A stretch of 8,839 nucleotides of DNA from Clostridia bacterium (GCA_017421885.1 JAFOHJ010000079.1:1-8839), one strand, 5' to 3'. Counted from the first letter of the stretch, positions 1 to 6,435 are shown. Translations and numbers: made by a program. Notes: generated by a model from the sequence alone, not told the origin.

Positions 1-27
1 CTTTAGGCAAGGGAGGCAAGAGAGGCA

Positions 28-86
28 TGGCCAAACACCCGTCAGGCTTCGCCTGCCACCCTATTTCAAAAGAGGGCCAAGAAACG
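28..86 (-). repeat. Two-hairpin intergenic repeat, copy A
   Basis: A 59-bp element that recurs almost unchanged at 6492-6550 and 8722-8780. Read on the minus strand it begins four bases after the stop codon of the desulfurase-like gene and holds two hairpins: CCCTCTTT/AAATAGGG (one mismatch in this copy) and CAGGC/GCCTG with a GAA loop. It then runs into GGGTGTTTGG. There is no uridine run, so it is not a classical intrinsic terminator. It may protect or define the mRNA 3' end, or be a non-autonomous mobile repeat. The repetition is seen directly; the function is inference. Confidence 0.8.
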
Positions 87-90
87 CTTC

Positions 91-1239
91 TTACAAACAG
101 ATCTTTTTAAGGGCATCGAGGCAGAAATCGACCTCGTCTTCGGTGTTTTCGTGGCCGAAGGAGAAGCGGACTGTGCCTGCGGGGTAGGTGCCCAGGGTCT
201 GATGGGCACGGGGAGCGCAGTGGAGACCTACACGGGTCATGATGCCGTAGTTGCTCTCCAGCTCATAGGCGATACGGGCATTGTCGTCTTCTTTGAAGTC
301 GACCGAAACGATAGCGGCGCGGCCCTCTCTGCCGGCAAGGCCGACGGGATGGGCACCCTTTACCGATTCGAGGCCTTCGCGGAAACGCATTGCCAGGTCG
401 AGCTCGCGCTCGGCGATAAAGCCGGGCTTAAGGGTCTCGTGATATTTGAGGGCGGCGCGCAGGCCGATGATGCCGGGAAGATTCATCGTGCCCGATTCAA
501 AACGGTCGGGCATAGCGGTGGGCATGGTCTCCATATGGGAGAAGCTGCCGGTGCCGCCTGCGATGAGGGGGGTGGTCTCCTTGACAAGACGGTCGGCGAT
601 CAGCATTCCGCCGATGCCCTGAGGGCCAAGGAGGCTCTTGTGGCCGGTAAAGCAGAGGGCGTCGATATTGCACTCGGCCATACTGATGGGGAAGGTGCCG
701 GCCTTCTGGGCGCTGTCGAGGATAAAGACAAGGCCGTGGGCCTTGCAGATCTGACCTACCTCATATATGGGCAGGAAGGTGCCGCAGATGTTGGATGCGG
801 CCGACATGACGACTGCCTTCGTGTTGGGCTTGATCAGCGCCTCGACTCTTGCGGGGTCAAGGGTGCCGTCGGGGTTGCACTGGGCCACGTCGAACTCGAC
901 TCCCAGCTCCTGCATCTGCACCAGAGGCCTGATGACGGCATTGTGCTCCATGGAGGAGGTGATGACATGGTCGCCCTTTTTGAGGAAACCTTTTATAAGA
1001 TAATTGATGGAATAGGTAATGCTGGGTGTGAAGACCACATTGCGGGGTTTTTTGAAATCGAACATTTTGCAAAGCATCTCACGGGTTTCCAGAACCTGCT
1101 CGGAGATGGCATAGGCCTCTTCATAGCCGCCGCGGTTTATATTGAATGCACCGTTGTCCATCAGGTCCTTGACGGCCTGCGAAACGCCGGGTGCTTTGGG
1201 GAAAGACGTGCTTCCGTTGTCAAAATAGATTCTTTTCAT
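91..1239 (-). CDS. Cysteine desulfurase-like class V aminotransferase (PLP enzyme)
   Basis: A 382-residue fold-type I PLP enzyme of the NifS/SufS-like class V aminotransferase family. It is expected to strip sulfur or selenium from cysteine or selenocysteine and hold it as an enzyme persulfide or perselenide in the cytosol. Visible landmarks are MEHN (97-100, ring-stacking His99), DSAQ (175-178, cofactor Asp175 and Gln178), GHKS (199-202, Schiff-base Lys201), FESGT (247-251) and the mobile-loop Cys341 in GLHCAPRAH. All key residues are present and the length is normal. The frame extends 11 codons upstream, but the start at 1239 is preferred: GAGG lies nine bases upstream and the protein then begins MKRIYFDNGST, the usual family N-terminus. 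It diverges from yedE, and this gene type recurs beside yedE/yedF/DUF3343 in selenium-using anaerobes, so a selenium-linked desulfurase/lyase role is the best guess. Substrate choice (Cys or Sec) cannot be read from the sequence. Confidence 0.92.
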   Translation of the reverse strand: MKRIYFDNGSTSFPKAPGVSQAVKDLMDNGAFNINRGGYEEAYAISEQVLETREMLCKMFDFKKPRNVVFTPSITYSINYLIKGFLKKGDHVITSSMEHNAVIRPLVQMQELGVEFDVAQCNPDGTLDPARVEALIKPNTKAVVMSAASNICGTFLPIYEVGQICKAHGLVFILDSAQKAGTFPISMAECNIDALCFTGHKSLLGPQGIGGMLIADRLVKETTPLIAGGTGSFSHMETMPTAMPDRFESGTMNLPGIIGLRAALKYHETLKPGFIAERELDLAMRFREGLESVKGAHPVGLAGREGRAAIVSVDFKEDDNARIAYELESNYGIMTRVGLHCAPRAHQTLGTYPAGTVRFSFGHENTEDEVDFCLDALKKICL

Positions 1240-1293
1240 ATTTGAAGACCTCACTATAGATATTTTCTGCAAGGTTTTATAAGCATCCCCTAT

Positions 1294-1322
1294 ATTATAA
1301 AGAAGCTTTCTGCAAAAATCTA
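1294..1322 (-). promoter_or_regulatory. Candidate sigma-A promoter of the desulfurase gene
   Basis: On the minus strand a perfect TATAAT (1299-1294) is preceded, after 17 bases, by TAGATT (1322-1317), a weak -35 box with three of six consensus bases. Transcription would start near 1287, giving a leader of about 50 bases. The weak -35 next to a block of inverted repeats would suit activator dependence, but that is inference. Confidence 0.55.
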
Positions 1323-1323
1323 C

Positions 1324-1360
1324 ATTTATAGAAAAAATCTATAAATCTTATAGGATCTAT
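1324..1360. promoter_or_regulatory. Cluster of overlapping inverted repeats between divergent promoters
   Basis: Three nested palindromes lie between the two divergent -35 boxes: ATTTATAGA-5-TCTATAAAT (1324-1346), CTATAA-3-TTATAG (1339-1353) and ATAG-3-CTAT (1350-1360). They amount to alternating CTATAA-type half-sites. The position upstream of both promoters fits a site for a dimeric regulator of the divergent genes. AT-rich DNA makes chance palindromes more likely, but the arms are perfect and reuse one half-site. Confidence 0.45.
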
Positions 1361-1402
1361 TGTTAAAAAATATTTAACATTCTCTGTTGTCGAGGCTATA
1401 AT
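1361..1402 (+). promoter_or_regulatory. yedE operon promoter with overlapping palindrome
   Basis: TTAACA (1374-1379), a 17-base spacer and a perfect TATAAT (1397-1402) make a near-consensus sigma-A promoter, with the start expected near 1409 and a leader of about 33 bases. A perfect inverted repeat TGTTAAA-5-TTTAACA (1361-1379) covers the -35 box, the usual place for a repressor operator. The half-sites resemble those of the redox repressor Rex, but the spacing is three bases too long for the usual Rex site, so no regulator is named. Confidence 0.7.
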
Positions 1403-1441
1403 TTTGTTGTAAATCTTTTCTTTACTAAAGGAGAAAACAAT

Positions 1442-2500
1442 ATGAAAAACAAGCAGAACCTGCTGATGATCGCCACCGGTCTGATCGTCGGCGCGATCGC
1501 TGTTGTGCTGGTAGCCAACGGCAACCCCGCAAACATGGGCTTCTGTATTGCCTGCTTCCTGCGTGATATCGCCGGCGGCGTAGGCATGCACGGAGCTGCA
1601 GTAGTTCAGTACATCCGTCCCGAGATCATCGGTCTCGTCCTCGGCGCCTTCATCATGTCGGTTGCCGGCAAGGAGTTCAAGGCACGCGGCGGCTCTTCTC
1701 CCGCTATCCGCTTCGTCCTCGGCTTCTTCGTAATGGTCGGCGCCCTGATGTTCCTCGGCTGCCCCCTCCGCATGGTCCTTCGTATCGCAGGCGGCGACCT
1801 TAACGCCGTTGTCGGTCTGGTCGGCTTTATCGCCGGTATCCTGATGGGCATCTTCTTCCTCAAGAAGGGCTTCACACTCAAGAGATACTACAACCAGTCC
1901 AAGTTCGAGGGTATGTCGATGGTCTTCATCGCAGTTGCTCTCATCGCTCTGCTTCTCCTCGTTCCTTCGGTTCTCAAGTCCTCCGTTGAGGGCCCCGGCT
2001 CGATGCGCGCACCCGTTATCCTCGCTCTGGGTGCAGGCCTCATCGTTGGCGCACTGGCTCAGAAGACACGTCTCTGCATGGTCGGCGGTCTCCGCGACGT
2101 TATCATGTTCAAGGACTTCTATCTGGTTCAGGGCTTCATCGCCATCATCGTTGCGGCTCTGGTCGGCAACATGATGCTCGGCAAGTTCACACTGGGCTTT
2201 GACGGCCAGCCCGTTGCTTACAACGACGCTCTGTGGAACTTCCTCGGCATGGCTCTGACAGGCCTCGGCTCGGCTCTGCTGGGCGGCTGCCCCCTCCGTC
2301 AGCTCATTCTGGCAGGCGAAGGCAACTCCGACTCGACCATCACCGTTCTCGGCATGATCGTCGGCGCAGCATTCTGCCATAACTTCGGCCTCGCTTCTTC
2401 CGGCAACGGCCCCACACCCAACGGCCAGATCGCTGTTATCATCGGCTTTATCGTAATGATCGCAATCGGTCTTGCAAACTGCAGAAAGGATAAGGTATAA
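1442..2500 (+). CDS. yedE: YedE-family selenium/sulfur-compound transporter
   Basis: A 352-residue polytopic membrane protein of the YeeE/YedE family (sulphur transport domain). It consists largely of alternating hydrophobic segments and has a clear internal duplication: NMGFCIACFLRDI (31-43) is mirrored by TRLCMVGGLRD (209-219), and GCPLRMVLRIAGGD (106-119) by GCPLRQLILAGEGNSD (282-297). Cys35, Cys38, Cys107, Cys212 and Cys283 sit in these repeats. In the related thiosulfate importer YeeE/TsuA, pore cysteines relay substrate, so a similar relay is likely here. The NPANMGFCIACF and QYIRPEIIG blocks match the form labelled putative selenium transporter rather than generic TsuA, but thiosulfate or another sulfur species remains possible. 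AAAGGAG lies eight bases before the ATG. It is the first gene of a three-gene operon with two small Se/S carriers, whose neighbouring position suggests they receive the imported atom. Confidence 0.92.
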   Translation: MKNKQNLLMIATGLIVGAIAVVLVANGNPANMGFCIACFLRDIAGGVGMHGAAVVQYIRPEIIGLVLGAFIMSVAGKEFKARGGSSPAIRFVLGFFVMVGALMFLGCPLRMVLRIAGGDLNAVVGLVGFIAGILMGIFFLKKGFTLKRYYNQSKFEGMSMVFIAVALIALLLLVPSVLKSSVEGPGSMRAPVILALGAGLIVGALAQKTRLCMVGGLRDVIMFKDFYLVQGFIAIIVAALVGNMMLGKFTLGFDGQPVAYNDALWNFLGMALTGLGSALLGGCPLRQLILAGEGNSDSTITVLGMIVGAAFCHNFGLASSGNGPTPNGQIAVIIGFIVMIAIGLANCRKDKV

Positions 2501-2504
2501 TAGT

Positions 2505-2708
2505 ATGAACACACTCGATGCAAGAGGTTATTCCTGCCCCGAACCCCTTATCATGACAAAGGAAGCCATCGCAAAGGGCCTTCCCCTGACAGTCATGGTA
2601 GATAACATGACACCTGTCAACAACATCACACGCTTCGCTACAAACGCTGGCTATAAGGTATCCCATAAGGCCGTTGGCGAAGAGTTCGAGATCACCATCG
2701 AAAAGTAA
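2505..2708 (+). CDS. yedF: TusA/YedF-like single-domain sulfur (selenium) carrier
   Basis: A 67-residue TusA/SirA-fold protein. The start at 2505 is chosen because the protein then opens MNTLDARGYSCPEPL, the standard family N-terminus, with the active cysteine Cys11 in the CPxP motif (11-14); a start at 2472 would add 11 unrelated residues inside the yedE end. It begins four bases after the yedE stop, and its AAGGATAAGG ribosome site lies within the yedE 3' end, so translation is probably coupled. TusA-type proteins carry a persulfide on the CPxP cysteine and pass it to partners; beside yedE and DUF3343 the cargo may be selenium. Many clostridial selenium-associated YedF proteins are about 200 residues with a second DsrE-like domain, which is absent here, so this one resembles the short E. 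coli YedF form. There is no sign of frameshift or decay. Confidence 0.9.
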   Translation: MNTLDARGYSCPEPLIMTKEAIAKGLPLTVMVDNMTPVNNITRFATNAGYKVSHKAVGEEFEITIEK

Positions 2709-2712
2709 GTTT

Positions 2713-2732
2713 CCTGTCGTACCTTCGGCAGG
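2713..2732 (+). other. Small intercistronic hairpin
   Basis: CCTGTCG (2713-2719) can pair with CGGCAGG (2726-2732) through seven base pairs including one G-U, with a six-base loop, five bases after the yedF stop and just before the next ribosome site. No T-run follows. It could tune translation or decay between two operon genes; the functional claim is weak. Confidence 0.35.
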
Positions 2733-2750
2733 TATCCGGAGGATAATGAC

Positions 2751-2996
2751 ATGAGCTACATCGCTACATTTTATACCCATTTCGGCGCCATGAACTTCAG
2801 ACGCAAGATGAAGGCCATGGGCGACGAGAAGGCCGAGATGATGCCGGTTCCCCGCGCACTCAGCTCGTCCTGCGGCACCTGCGTTCATTTCTTCATGGAG
2901 GTCGACCCCAAAGAGGTGGCCGAAGAGGACATGGAACGCATCGTGCGTGAGGAAGGGAACGGAACATACACCGTTCTTTTCGAAAATGAGATATGA
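2751..2996 (+). CDS. DUF3343 putative Se/S carrier-like protein
   Basis: An 81-residue acidic, soluble protein matching DUF3343 (putative Se/S carrier-like). It opens with MSYIATFYTHFGAM, a short beta-strand/helix start typical of the family, and carries the signature PRALSSSCGTCV (34-45). Cys41 is the family cysteine; Cys44 gives a CxxC pair (CGTC), whereas many members as I recall them have a single cysteine there. GGAGG (2738-2742) sits eight bases before the ATG. It is the last gene of the yedE operon and is followed four bases later by a strong terminator. The biochemical role is not established; the CxxC and the neighbours fit transfer or reduction of a persulfide/perselenide, which is inference. 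There is no Sec codon and no membrane segment. Confidence 0.85.
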   Translation: MSYIATFYTHFGAMNFRRKMKAMGDEKAEMMPVPRALSSSCGTCVHFFMEVDPKEVAEEDMERIVREEGNGTYTVLFENEI

Positions 2997-3000
2997 CAGA

Positions 3001-3030
3001 AAGCCCCATGCTTCGGCATGGGGCTTTTTT
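3001..3030 (+). terminator. Intrinsic terminator of the yedE operon
   Basis: A perfect 11-bp stem AAGCCCCATGC/GCATGGGGCTT (3001-3011 with 3016-3026) is closed by the stable TTCG tetraloop and runs into six T residues (3025-3030). It starts four bases after the DUF3343 stop. Confidence 0.95.
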
Positions 3031-3053
3031 CCTGCATTTTCACAAAAATCATA

Positions 3054-3082
3054 TAGATTTAGAGGGAGAGTGATGATATAAT
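3054..3082 (+). promoter_or_regulatory. Extended -10 promoter for the lipoprotein/MBOAT/DHHW cluster
   Basis: TGA-TATAAT (3074-3082) is a perfect extended -10. A weak -35 TAGATT (3054-3059) lies 17 bases upstream, the same hexamer pair seen on the minus strand for the desulfurase gene. Transcription from about 3089 gives a leader of about 94 bases. The leader contains a perfect AAAAAAT/ATTTTTT palindrome (3096-3109), but no riboswitch could be recognised. Confidence 0.6.
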
Positions 3083-3182
3083 CATCTTCGCCGGAAAAAA
3101 ATATTTTTTGATGGAACAAAAAATAATATCGGCAGTCTTAAGAGAGAAAATATAAAAAACAAGATATGAAAGGAAAAACAAA

Positions 3183-3713
3183 ATGAAGAAACTTATCGCA
3201 CTCACACTGACGCTTCTCTCCCTCGTAATGATGTTCGCAGCATGCGGCGGCGAGGAGAAGAAGGAAACACCCAACTATACAGCAGAGCAGATCTTTGAAG
3301 AGATCAAGAAGGCTTATGGCGACAACTTCCTGCCCGACGGCGACATGATGGAAGAGGAATACACAGTCACATACGGCCTCAACATGGACGATGTTGCCGA
3401 GATCAAGGCTCAGATGGCTATGATCTCCTTTCACCCCGACCGTATCGTTGTCATCAAGGCAAACGAGGGCAAGGGTGAGGCTGTTGAGAAGGCTCTGACC
3501 GATGCACGTCAGAACCTCATCGAGAACGGCATGTGGTATCCCGCAAATCTGGCTAAGGTAAACGCTTCTCAGGTCCTCAGAAACGGCGACTATGTCGTAT
3601 TCATGATGCTGGGTGCCAACAACGAAGACATCGAGGCATCGGAGGCAGATGCAAAGAAGTTTGCCGAAGAGCAGATGAAGATCGGCGTTGACGCATTCAA
3701 CGGCCTGTTCTAA
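3183..3713 (+). CDS. Small secreted lipoprotein, DUF4358-like
   Basis: A 176-residue predicted lipoprotein. A positive start (MKK) and hydrophobic stretch lead to the lipobox FAAC with lipidated Cys21, then a Gly/Glu/Lys linker, so the protein should be anchored outside the cytoplasmic membrane. The body is acidic and alpha/beta. The order HPDRIVVIKANEGKGEAVEKAL, then RQNLIENG, then VLRNGDYVVFMMLG resembles the DUF4358 pattern (a beta-strand on 'ivvik', a helix, then a 'GdYv' strand), which I recognise from memory only. AAAGGA lies eight bases before the ATG. It leads a cluster with an MBOAT acyltransferase and a DHHW protein, so an accessory role in the same surface modification is likely. 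No catalytic motif was seen. A terminator-like hairpin separates it from the MBOAT gene, so it is probably made in excess over the two enzymes. Confidence 0.85.
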   Translation: MKKLIALTLTLLSLVMMFAACGGEEKKETPNYTAEQIFEEIKKAYGDNFLPDGDMMEEEYTVTYGLNMDDVAEIKAQMAMISFHPDRIVVIKANEGKGEAVEKALTDARQNLIENGMWYPANLAKVNASQVLRNGDYVVFMMLGANNEDIEASEADAKKFAEEQMKIGVDAFNGLF

Positions 3714-3730
3714 TCAGAAACGGAAATTTA

Positions 3731-3760
3731 AAGGGCGGCCTCCCGGTCGCCCTTATTTTT
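3731..3760 (+). terminator. Terminator/attenuator between lipoprotein and MBOAT genes
   Basis: A 10-bp stem pairs 3731-3740 with 3745-3754 (one G-T), has a TCCC loop, and is followed by A and five T residues (3756-3760). The MBOAT ribosome site AAGGAG begins at the very next base (3761). It has the form of an intrinsic terminator but leaves no room for a separate promoter downstream, so it probably acts as a partial terminator setting the ratio of lipoprotein to downstream mRNA. Confidence 0.8.
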
Positions 3761-3774
3761 AAGGAGAAACACAC

Positions 3775-5163
3775 ATGATCTTCAGCAGTCCCATGTTTTT
3801 CGCAGTATATCTGCCCCTGGTGCTGATACTGTATTACCTCTCGCCGCGTAAGGTGAAAAATCTGACCCTCTTTATCCTCAGCCTTATCTTTTACGGCTGG
3901 GGCGAGCCTGTTTATGTCAGCATAATGCTGTTCTCCACCGTGCTCGACTATACCTGCGGCAGGATGGTGGACAAATATCGCGGCACGCCCCGCGCAAAGC
4001 ACTGGCTGTGGCTGTCGATGTGCGTAAACCTCGGCCTGCTGGGCATTTTCAAATACAGCGGCTTCGTGGTGTCGTCCATAAACGGCTTCCTCGGCCTGTC
4101 GCTCAGTGTGCCACAGCTGGCTCTGCCCATCGGCATTTCCTTCTACACCTTCCAGACCATGTCTTATACAATAGACGTATACCGCGGCGAGGCCCCCGTT
4201 CAGAAGGATATCATCGCCTTCGGCACCTATGTCACCCTCTTTCCCCAGCTCATTGCCGGCCCCATCGTAAGATATATCGACGTGGCTCAGCAGATGAAGG
4301 GCAGAGGTCACTCCTTCGACAAGTTCGGCGTGGGCGCTTCCCGATTCGTATGCGGCATGAGCAAAAAGGTCCTTATCGCCAACACTCTCGGCCGTATCTG
4401 GGAGGTAATGTCTCAGGGTCAGCTGAGCGTTGTCGGCTCGTGGCTGGGCATCATCTGCTATGCCTTCCAGATCTATTTCGACTTCTCGGGTTATTCCGAC
4501 ATGGCCATCGGCCTCGGACATATGCTGGGCTTCACCTTCCCCGAGAACTTCAATTACCCCTATATTTCGCGCTCCATCACCGAGTTCTGGCGTAGATGGC
4601 ATATCTCCCTCGGCACATGGTTCCGCGAATACCTCTATATCCCCCTGGGCGGCAACCGCAAGGGCCCTAAGCGTCAGGTGGTCAATATGCTGGCGGTATG
4701 GCTCTTCACCGGTATCTGGCACGGCGCAGGCTGGAACTTCCTCCTGTGGGGCCTTTATTACTTCGTACTGCTGAGCATCGAGAAGCTGTTCCTGCTCAAA
4801 TATCTCAAAAAGCTGCCCATTATCTCGAACATCTACACCCTTATGGCTGTTCTGTTCGGCTGGGTGCTGTTCGCCTTTGAGGATATGAGCATGGTGATGA
4901 CCTATGCTGCATCCATGGTGGGTTCGGGCGTGCCTCTTATCAATTCTCAGGCAATCTATTACCTAACCACTCTCGGCCCCCTGCTGCTGGCGGCGGCGGT
5001 CGGCTCGACTCAGCTGCCTCAGAAGGCTTATGCCGCCCTCACAAAGAAGGATAATATCCCTGCGGCGGCAGTGTCGGGCGTGCTCGTGGCGGCAGGCCTT
5101 GTCGCCTCGCTGGCCTACCTTGTTGCAGGCACCTATAACCCCTTCCTCTACTTCAGATTCTAA
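3775..5163 (+). CDS. AlgI-like MBOAT membrane-bound O-acyltransferase
   Basis: A 462-residue polytopic membrane protein of the MBOAT family, closest to AlgI/PatA-type O-acetyltransferases that move acyl groups across the membrane onto exported polymers. It opens MIFSSPMFFAVYLPLV, typical of the AlgI subgroup. Landmarks are GISFYTFQTMSY, FPQLIAGPIVRY, the block FWRRWHISLGTWFREYLYIP with His276, then PLGGNR, and the catalytic His316 in WHGAGWNF with the following LLWGLYY. Length and motif order are normal. AAGGAG ends eight bases before the ATG, directly behind a terminator-like hairpin. The stop codon overlaps the ribosome site of the next gene, so the two are translationally linked. With a DHHW protein and a lipoprotein beside it, the likely role is acetylation of a wall or extracellular polysaccharide or teichoic acid; the acceptor cannot be told from the sequence. 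DltB-like D-alanylation is less likely because no dltA, dltC or dltD is near. Confidence 0.93.
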   Translation: MIFSSPMFFAVYLPLVLILYYLSPRKVKNLTLFILSLIFYGWGEPVYVSIMLFSTVLDYTCGRMVDKYRGTPRAKHWLWLSMCVNLGLLGIFKYSGFVVSSINGFLGLSLSVPQLALPIGISFYTFQTMSYTIDVYRGEAPVQKDIIAFGTYVTLFPQLIAGPIVRYIDVAQQMKGRGHSFDKFGVGASRFVCGMSKKVLIANTLGRIWEVMSQGQLSVVGSWLGIICYAFQIYFDFSGYSDMAIGLGHMLGFTFPENFNYPYISRSITEFWRRWHISLGTWFREYLYIPLGGNRKGPKRQVVNMLAVWLFTGIWHGAGWNFLLWGLYYFVLLSIEKLFLLKYLKKLPIISNIYTLMAVLFGWVLFAFEDMSMVMTYAASMVGSGVPLINSQAIYYLTTLGPLLLAAAVGSTQLPQKAYAALTKKDNIPAAAVSGVLVAAGLVASLAYLVAGTYNPFLYFRF

Positions 5164-5175
5164 GGAGGCACAGAT

Positions 5176-6264
5176 ATGAAAAACAAAACAGCGGCAGCCG
5201 TTTTTCTGGCTATCGTAGCCATCATTTCGGTGTGCTTCCTCGTCCTTCCCAAGAGGGAATATTCCGACAACGAGAACCGATTTCTGACCCCCATGCCCGA
5301 GTTCAGCCTTGAGGCCCTCTTTTCGGGTGAGTTCACAAGCGAATACGAGAGCTATGTCACCGACGGCTTCCCATTCCGTGACGCATGGATATCGCTGAAG
5401 AGCCGCCTTGACCTTGCTATGGGACGCGGAGACACCAACGGCGTTTATATCACCGACGACGGCTATCAGATCGAGATGTTCGACGAGATAGACATGGAGC
5501 GCTTTGAGAAGAACCTCGAATATCTCCGCACGGCAAAGGCAATGTATGAGGAAAAGCTCGATTCCTTCAATGTCATGCTGGTGCCCACAGCGGCCGAGGT
5601 GCTTAAGGACAAGATCGGCCAGCACACCGCCGATATCTCGCAGGCCGAGCTGCTGGCTATGGCCGAAGACCTGCTGACCGTCGACTGTCTTGACGTTCTT
5701 TCGCAGCACACCAACCAAAACATTTACTACCGCAACGACCATCACTGGACTACTCTGGGTGCCTACTACTGCTTCGAGGCCCTTATGGGCGACATCGCCC
5801 TGCCCCTCGGCCAGTATACCCAGCAGACCATCTCCAGCCAGTTCCTGGGAACTACCTTCTCCAAGACCGGCATATGGTTCAAGATGGACACCATCGAGGC
5901 CTATAATTACGGCTATCCCACCGTCGAGCACAACATGGACGGCAAGATCCACGAGGGCATCCTTGACATGTCCTATCAGAATGTAAAGGACAAATATTCG
6001 GTGTTCCTCAGCGGCAATCAGGCCCTGTCGGTCATCGACACCGGCAACGAGGGCGACAAGCTGCTGGTGGTCAAGGACTCTTATGCCAACTCCTTTATCC
6101 AGTTCCTGCTGCCCTACTACAGCGAGATCCACGTTATCGATCTGCGCACCTTCGGCATGAACCTCTCGGCTTACATCGAGCAGGAGAGCATCACCGATAT
6201 GCTGGTGCTTTATAACCTCAAGGGCTTCTCGGAAGAGCCTTCGGTTTATAAGATCGCAAAGTAA
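5176..6264 (+). CDS. DHHW-family (AlgX/AlgJ-like SGNH) membrane-anchored protein
   Basis: A 362-residue protein with an uncleaved-looking signal anchor (about 5-24), so the rest lies outside the cell. After the anchor comes SDNENRFLTPMPEFS and then DGFPFRDAW, the conserved N-terminal block of the DHHW/AlgX-AlgJ group. The name-giving motif is at RNDHHWTTLGAYY (186-198): Asp188 and His190 form the DxH pair, and Ser302 in KDSYANSF (300-307) completes an SGNH-type Ser-Asp-His set. In AlgX and AlgJ these residues carry out acetyl transfer or esterase chemistry. The ribosome site AAGGAGG (5162-5168) overlaps the MBOAT stop codon, and the genes are 12 bases apart. In the family model the MBOAT protein passes an acyl group outward and the SGNH-like partner places it on the polymer; that pairing here is inferred from adjacency and motifs. 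It ends at a strong terminator. Confidence 0.9.
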   Translation: MKNKTAAAVFLAIVAIISVCFLVLPKREYSDNENRFLTPMPEFSLEALFSGEFTSEYESYVTDGFPFRDAWISLKSRLDLAMGRGDTNGVYITDDGYQIEMFDEIDMERFEKNLEYLRTAKAMYEEKLDSFNVMLVPTAAEVLKDKIGQHTADISQAELLAMAEDLLTVDCLDVLSQHTNQNIYYRNDHHWTTLGAYYCFEALMGDIALPLGQYTQQTISSQFLGTTFSKTGIWFKMDTIEAYNYGYPTVEHNMDGKIHEGILDMSYQNVKDKYSVFLSGNQALSVIDTGNEGDKLLVVKDSYANSFIQFLLPYYSEIHVIDLRTFGMNLSAYIEQESITDMLVLYNLKGFSEEPSVYKIAK

Positions 6265-6274
6265 ATAAGATATA

Positions 6275-6308
6275 AAAAGCCCCTCACTTCGGCAAGTGAG
6301 GGGCTTTT
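6275..6308. terminator. Strong terminator after the DHHW gene, possibly bidirectional
   Basis: A stem of about 15 bp (6275-6289 with 6294-6308) has a GC-rich core GCCCCTCACTT/AAGTGAGGGGC, flanked by AAAA on the left and TTTT on the right. The plus-strand T-run fits termination of the lipoprotein/MBOAT/DHHW mRNA. The A-run gives a T-run on the other strand, so it could also stop transcripts coming from the degV side. Confidence 0.93.
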
Positions 6309-6363
6309 CCCATCAAAAAGGAAAGAAAGGAAATGTGTGGATAGGTTTATTAAAATAGATCAT

Positions 6364-6435
6364 ACGGGCGGGGACAGGCCGCCCCTACGATCGTCTGATG
6401 GGAAATTACCCTGTAGGGGCGTGCATTGCACGCCC
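6364..6435. repeat. GC-rich hairpin repeat, inverted pair (copy 1)
   Basis: GCCCCTAC (6381-6388) and GTAGGGGC (6413-6420) form an inverted pair. The right member continues into a perfect hairpin GGGCGTGCA-T-TGCACGCCC (6417-6435). The left member is followed by CGTCTGATGG, matching CGTCTGACGG next to the copy at 8576-8599. No coding signal was found here. The 6309-6491 gap otherwise contains only an AG-rich stretch (6317-6333) and unremarkable sequence. Confidence 0.7.

Noticed and set aside
151..1245. Long plus-strand open frame (364 codons) opposite the desulfurase gene
   Set aside because: It is antisense to a fully recognisable PLP enzyme, its translation is a low-complexity mix of Gly/Ala/Asp/His with no domain, and it has no good ribosome site.
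1360..1380. Rex-type redox operator over the yedE promoter
   Set aside because: Half-sites TTGTTAA and TTAACA are Rex-like, but the spacer is seven bases instead of the usual four, so the dimer geometry does not fit. Kept only as an unnamed palindrome.
1295..2512. 405-codon minus-strand open frame opposite yedE
   Set aside because: Its Glu/Asp/Ala/His-rich translation is a shadow of the transporter's codon bias; yedE has clear family motifs, a promoter and a ribosome site.
3697..4722. 341-codon minus-strand open frame opposite the MBOAT gene
   Set aside because: It crosses the terminator and ribosome site and has no domain features; the plus-strand MBOAT motifs account for the sequence.
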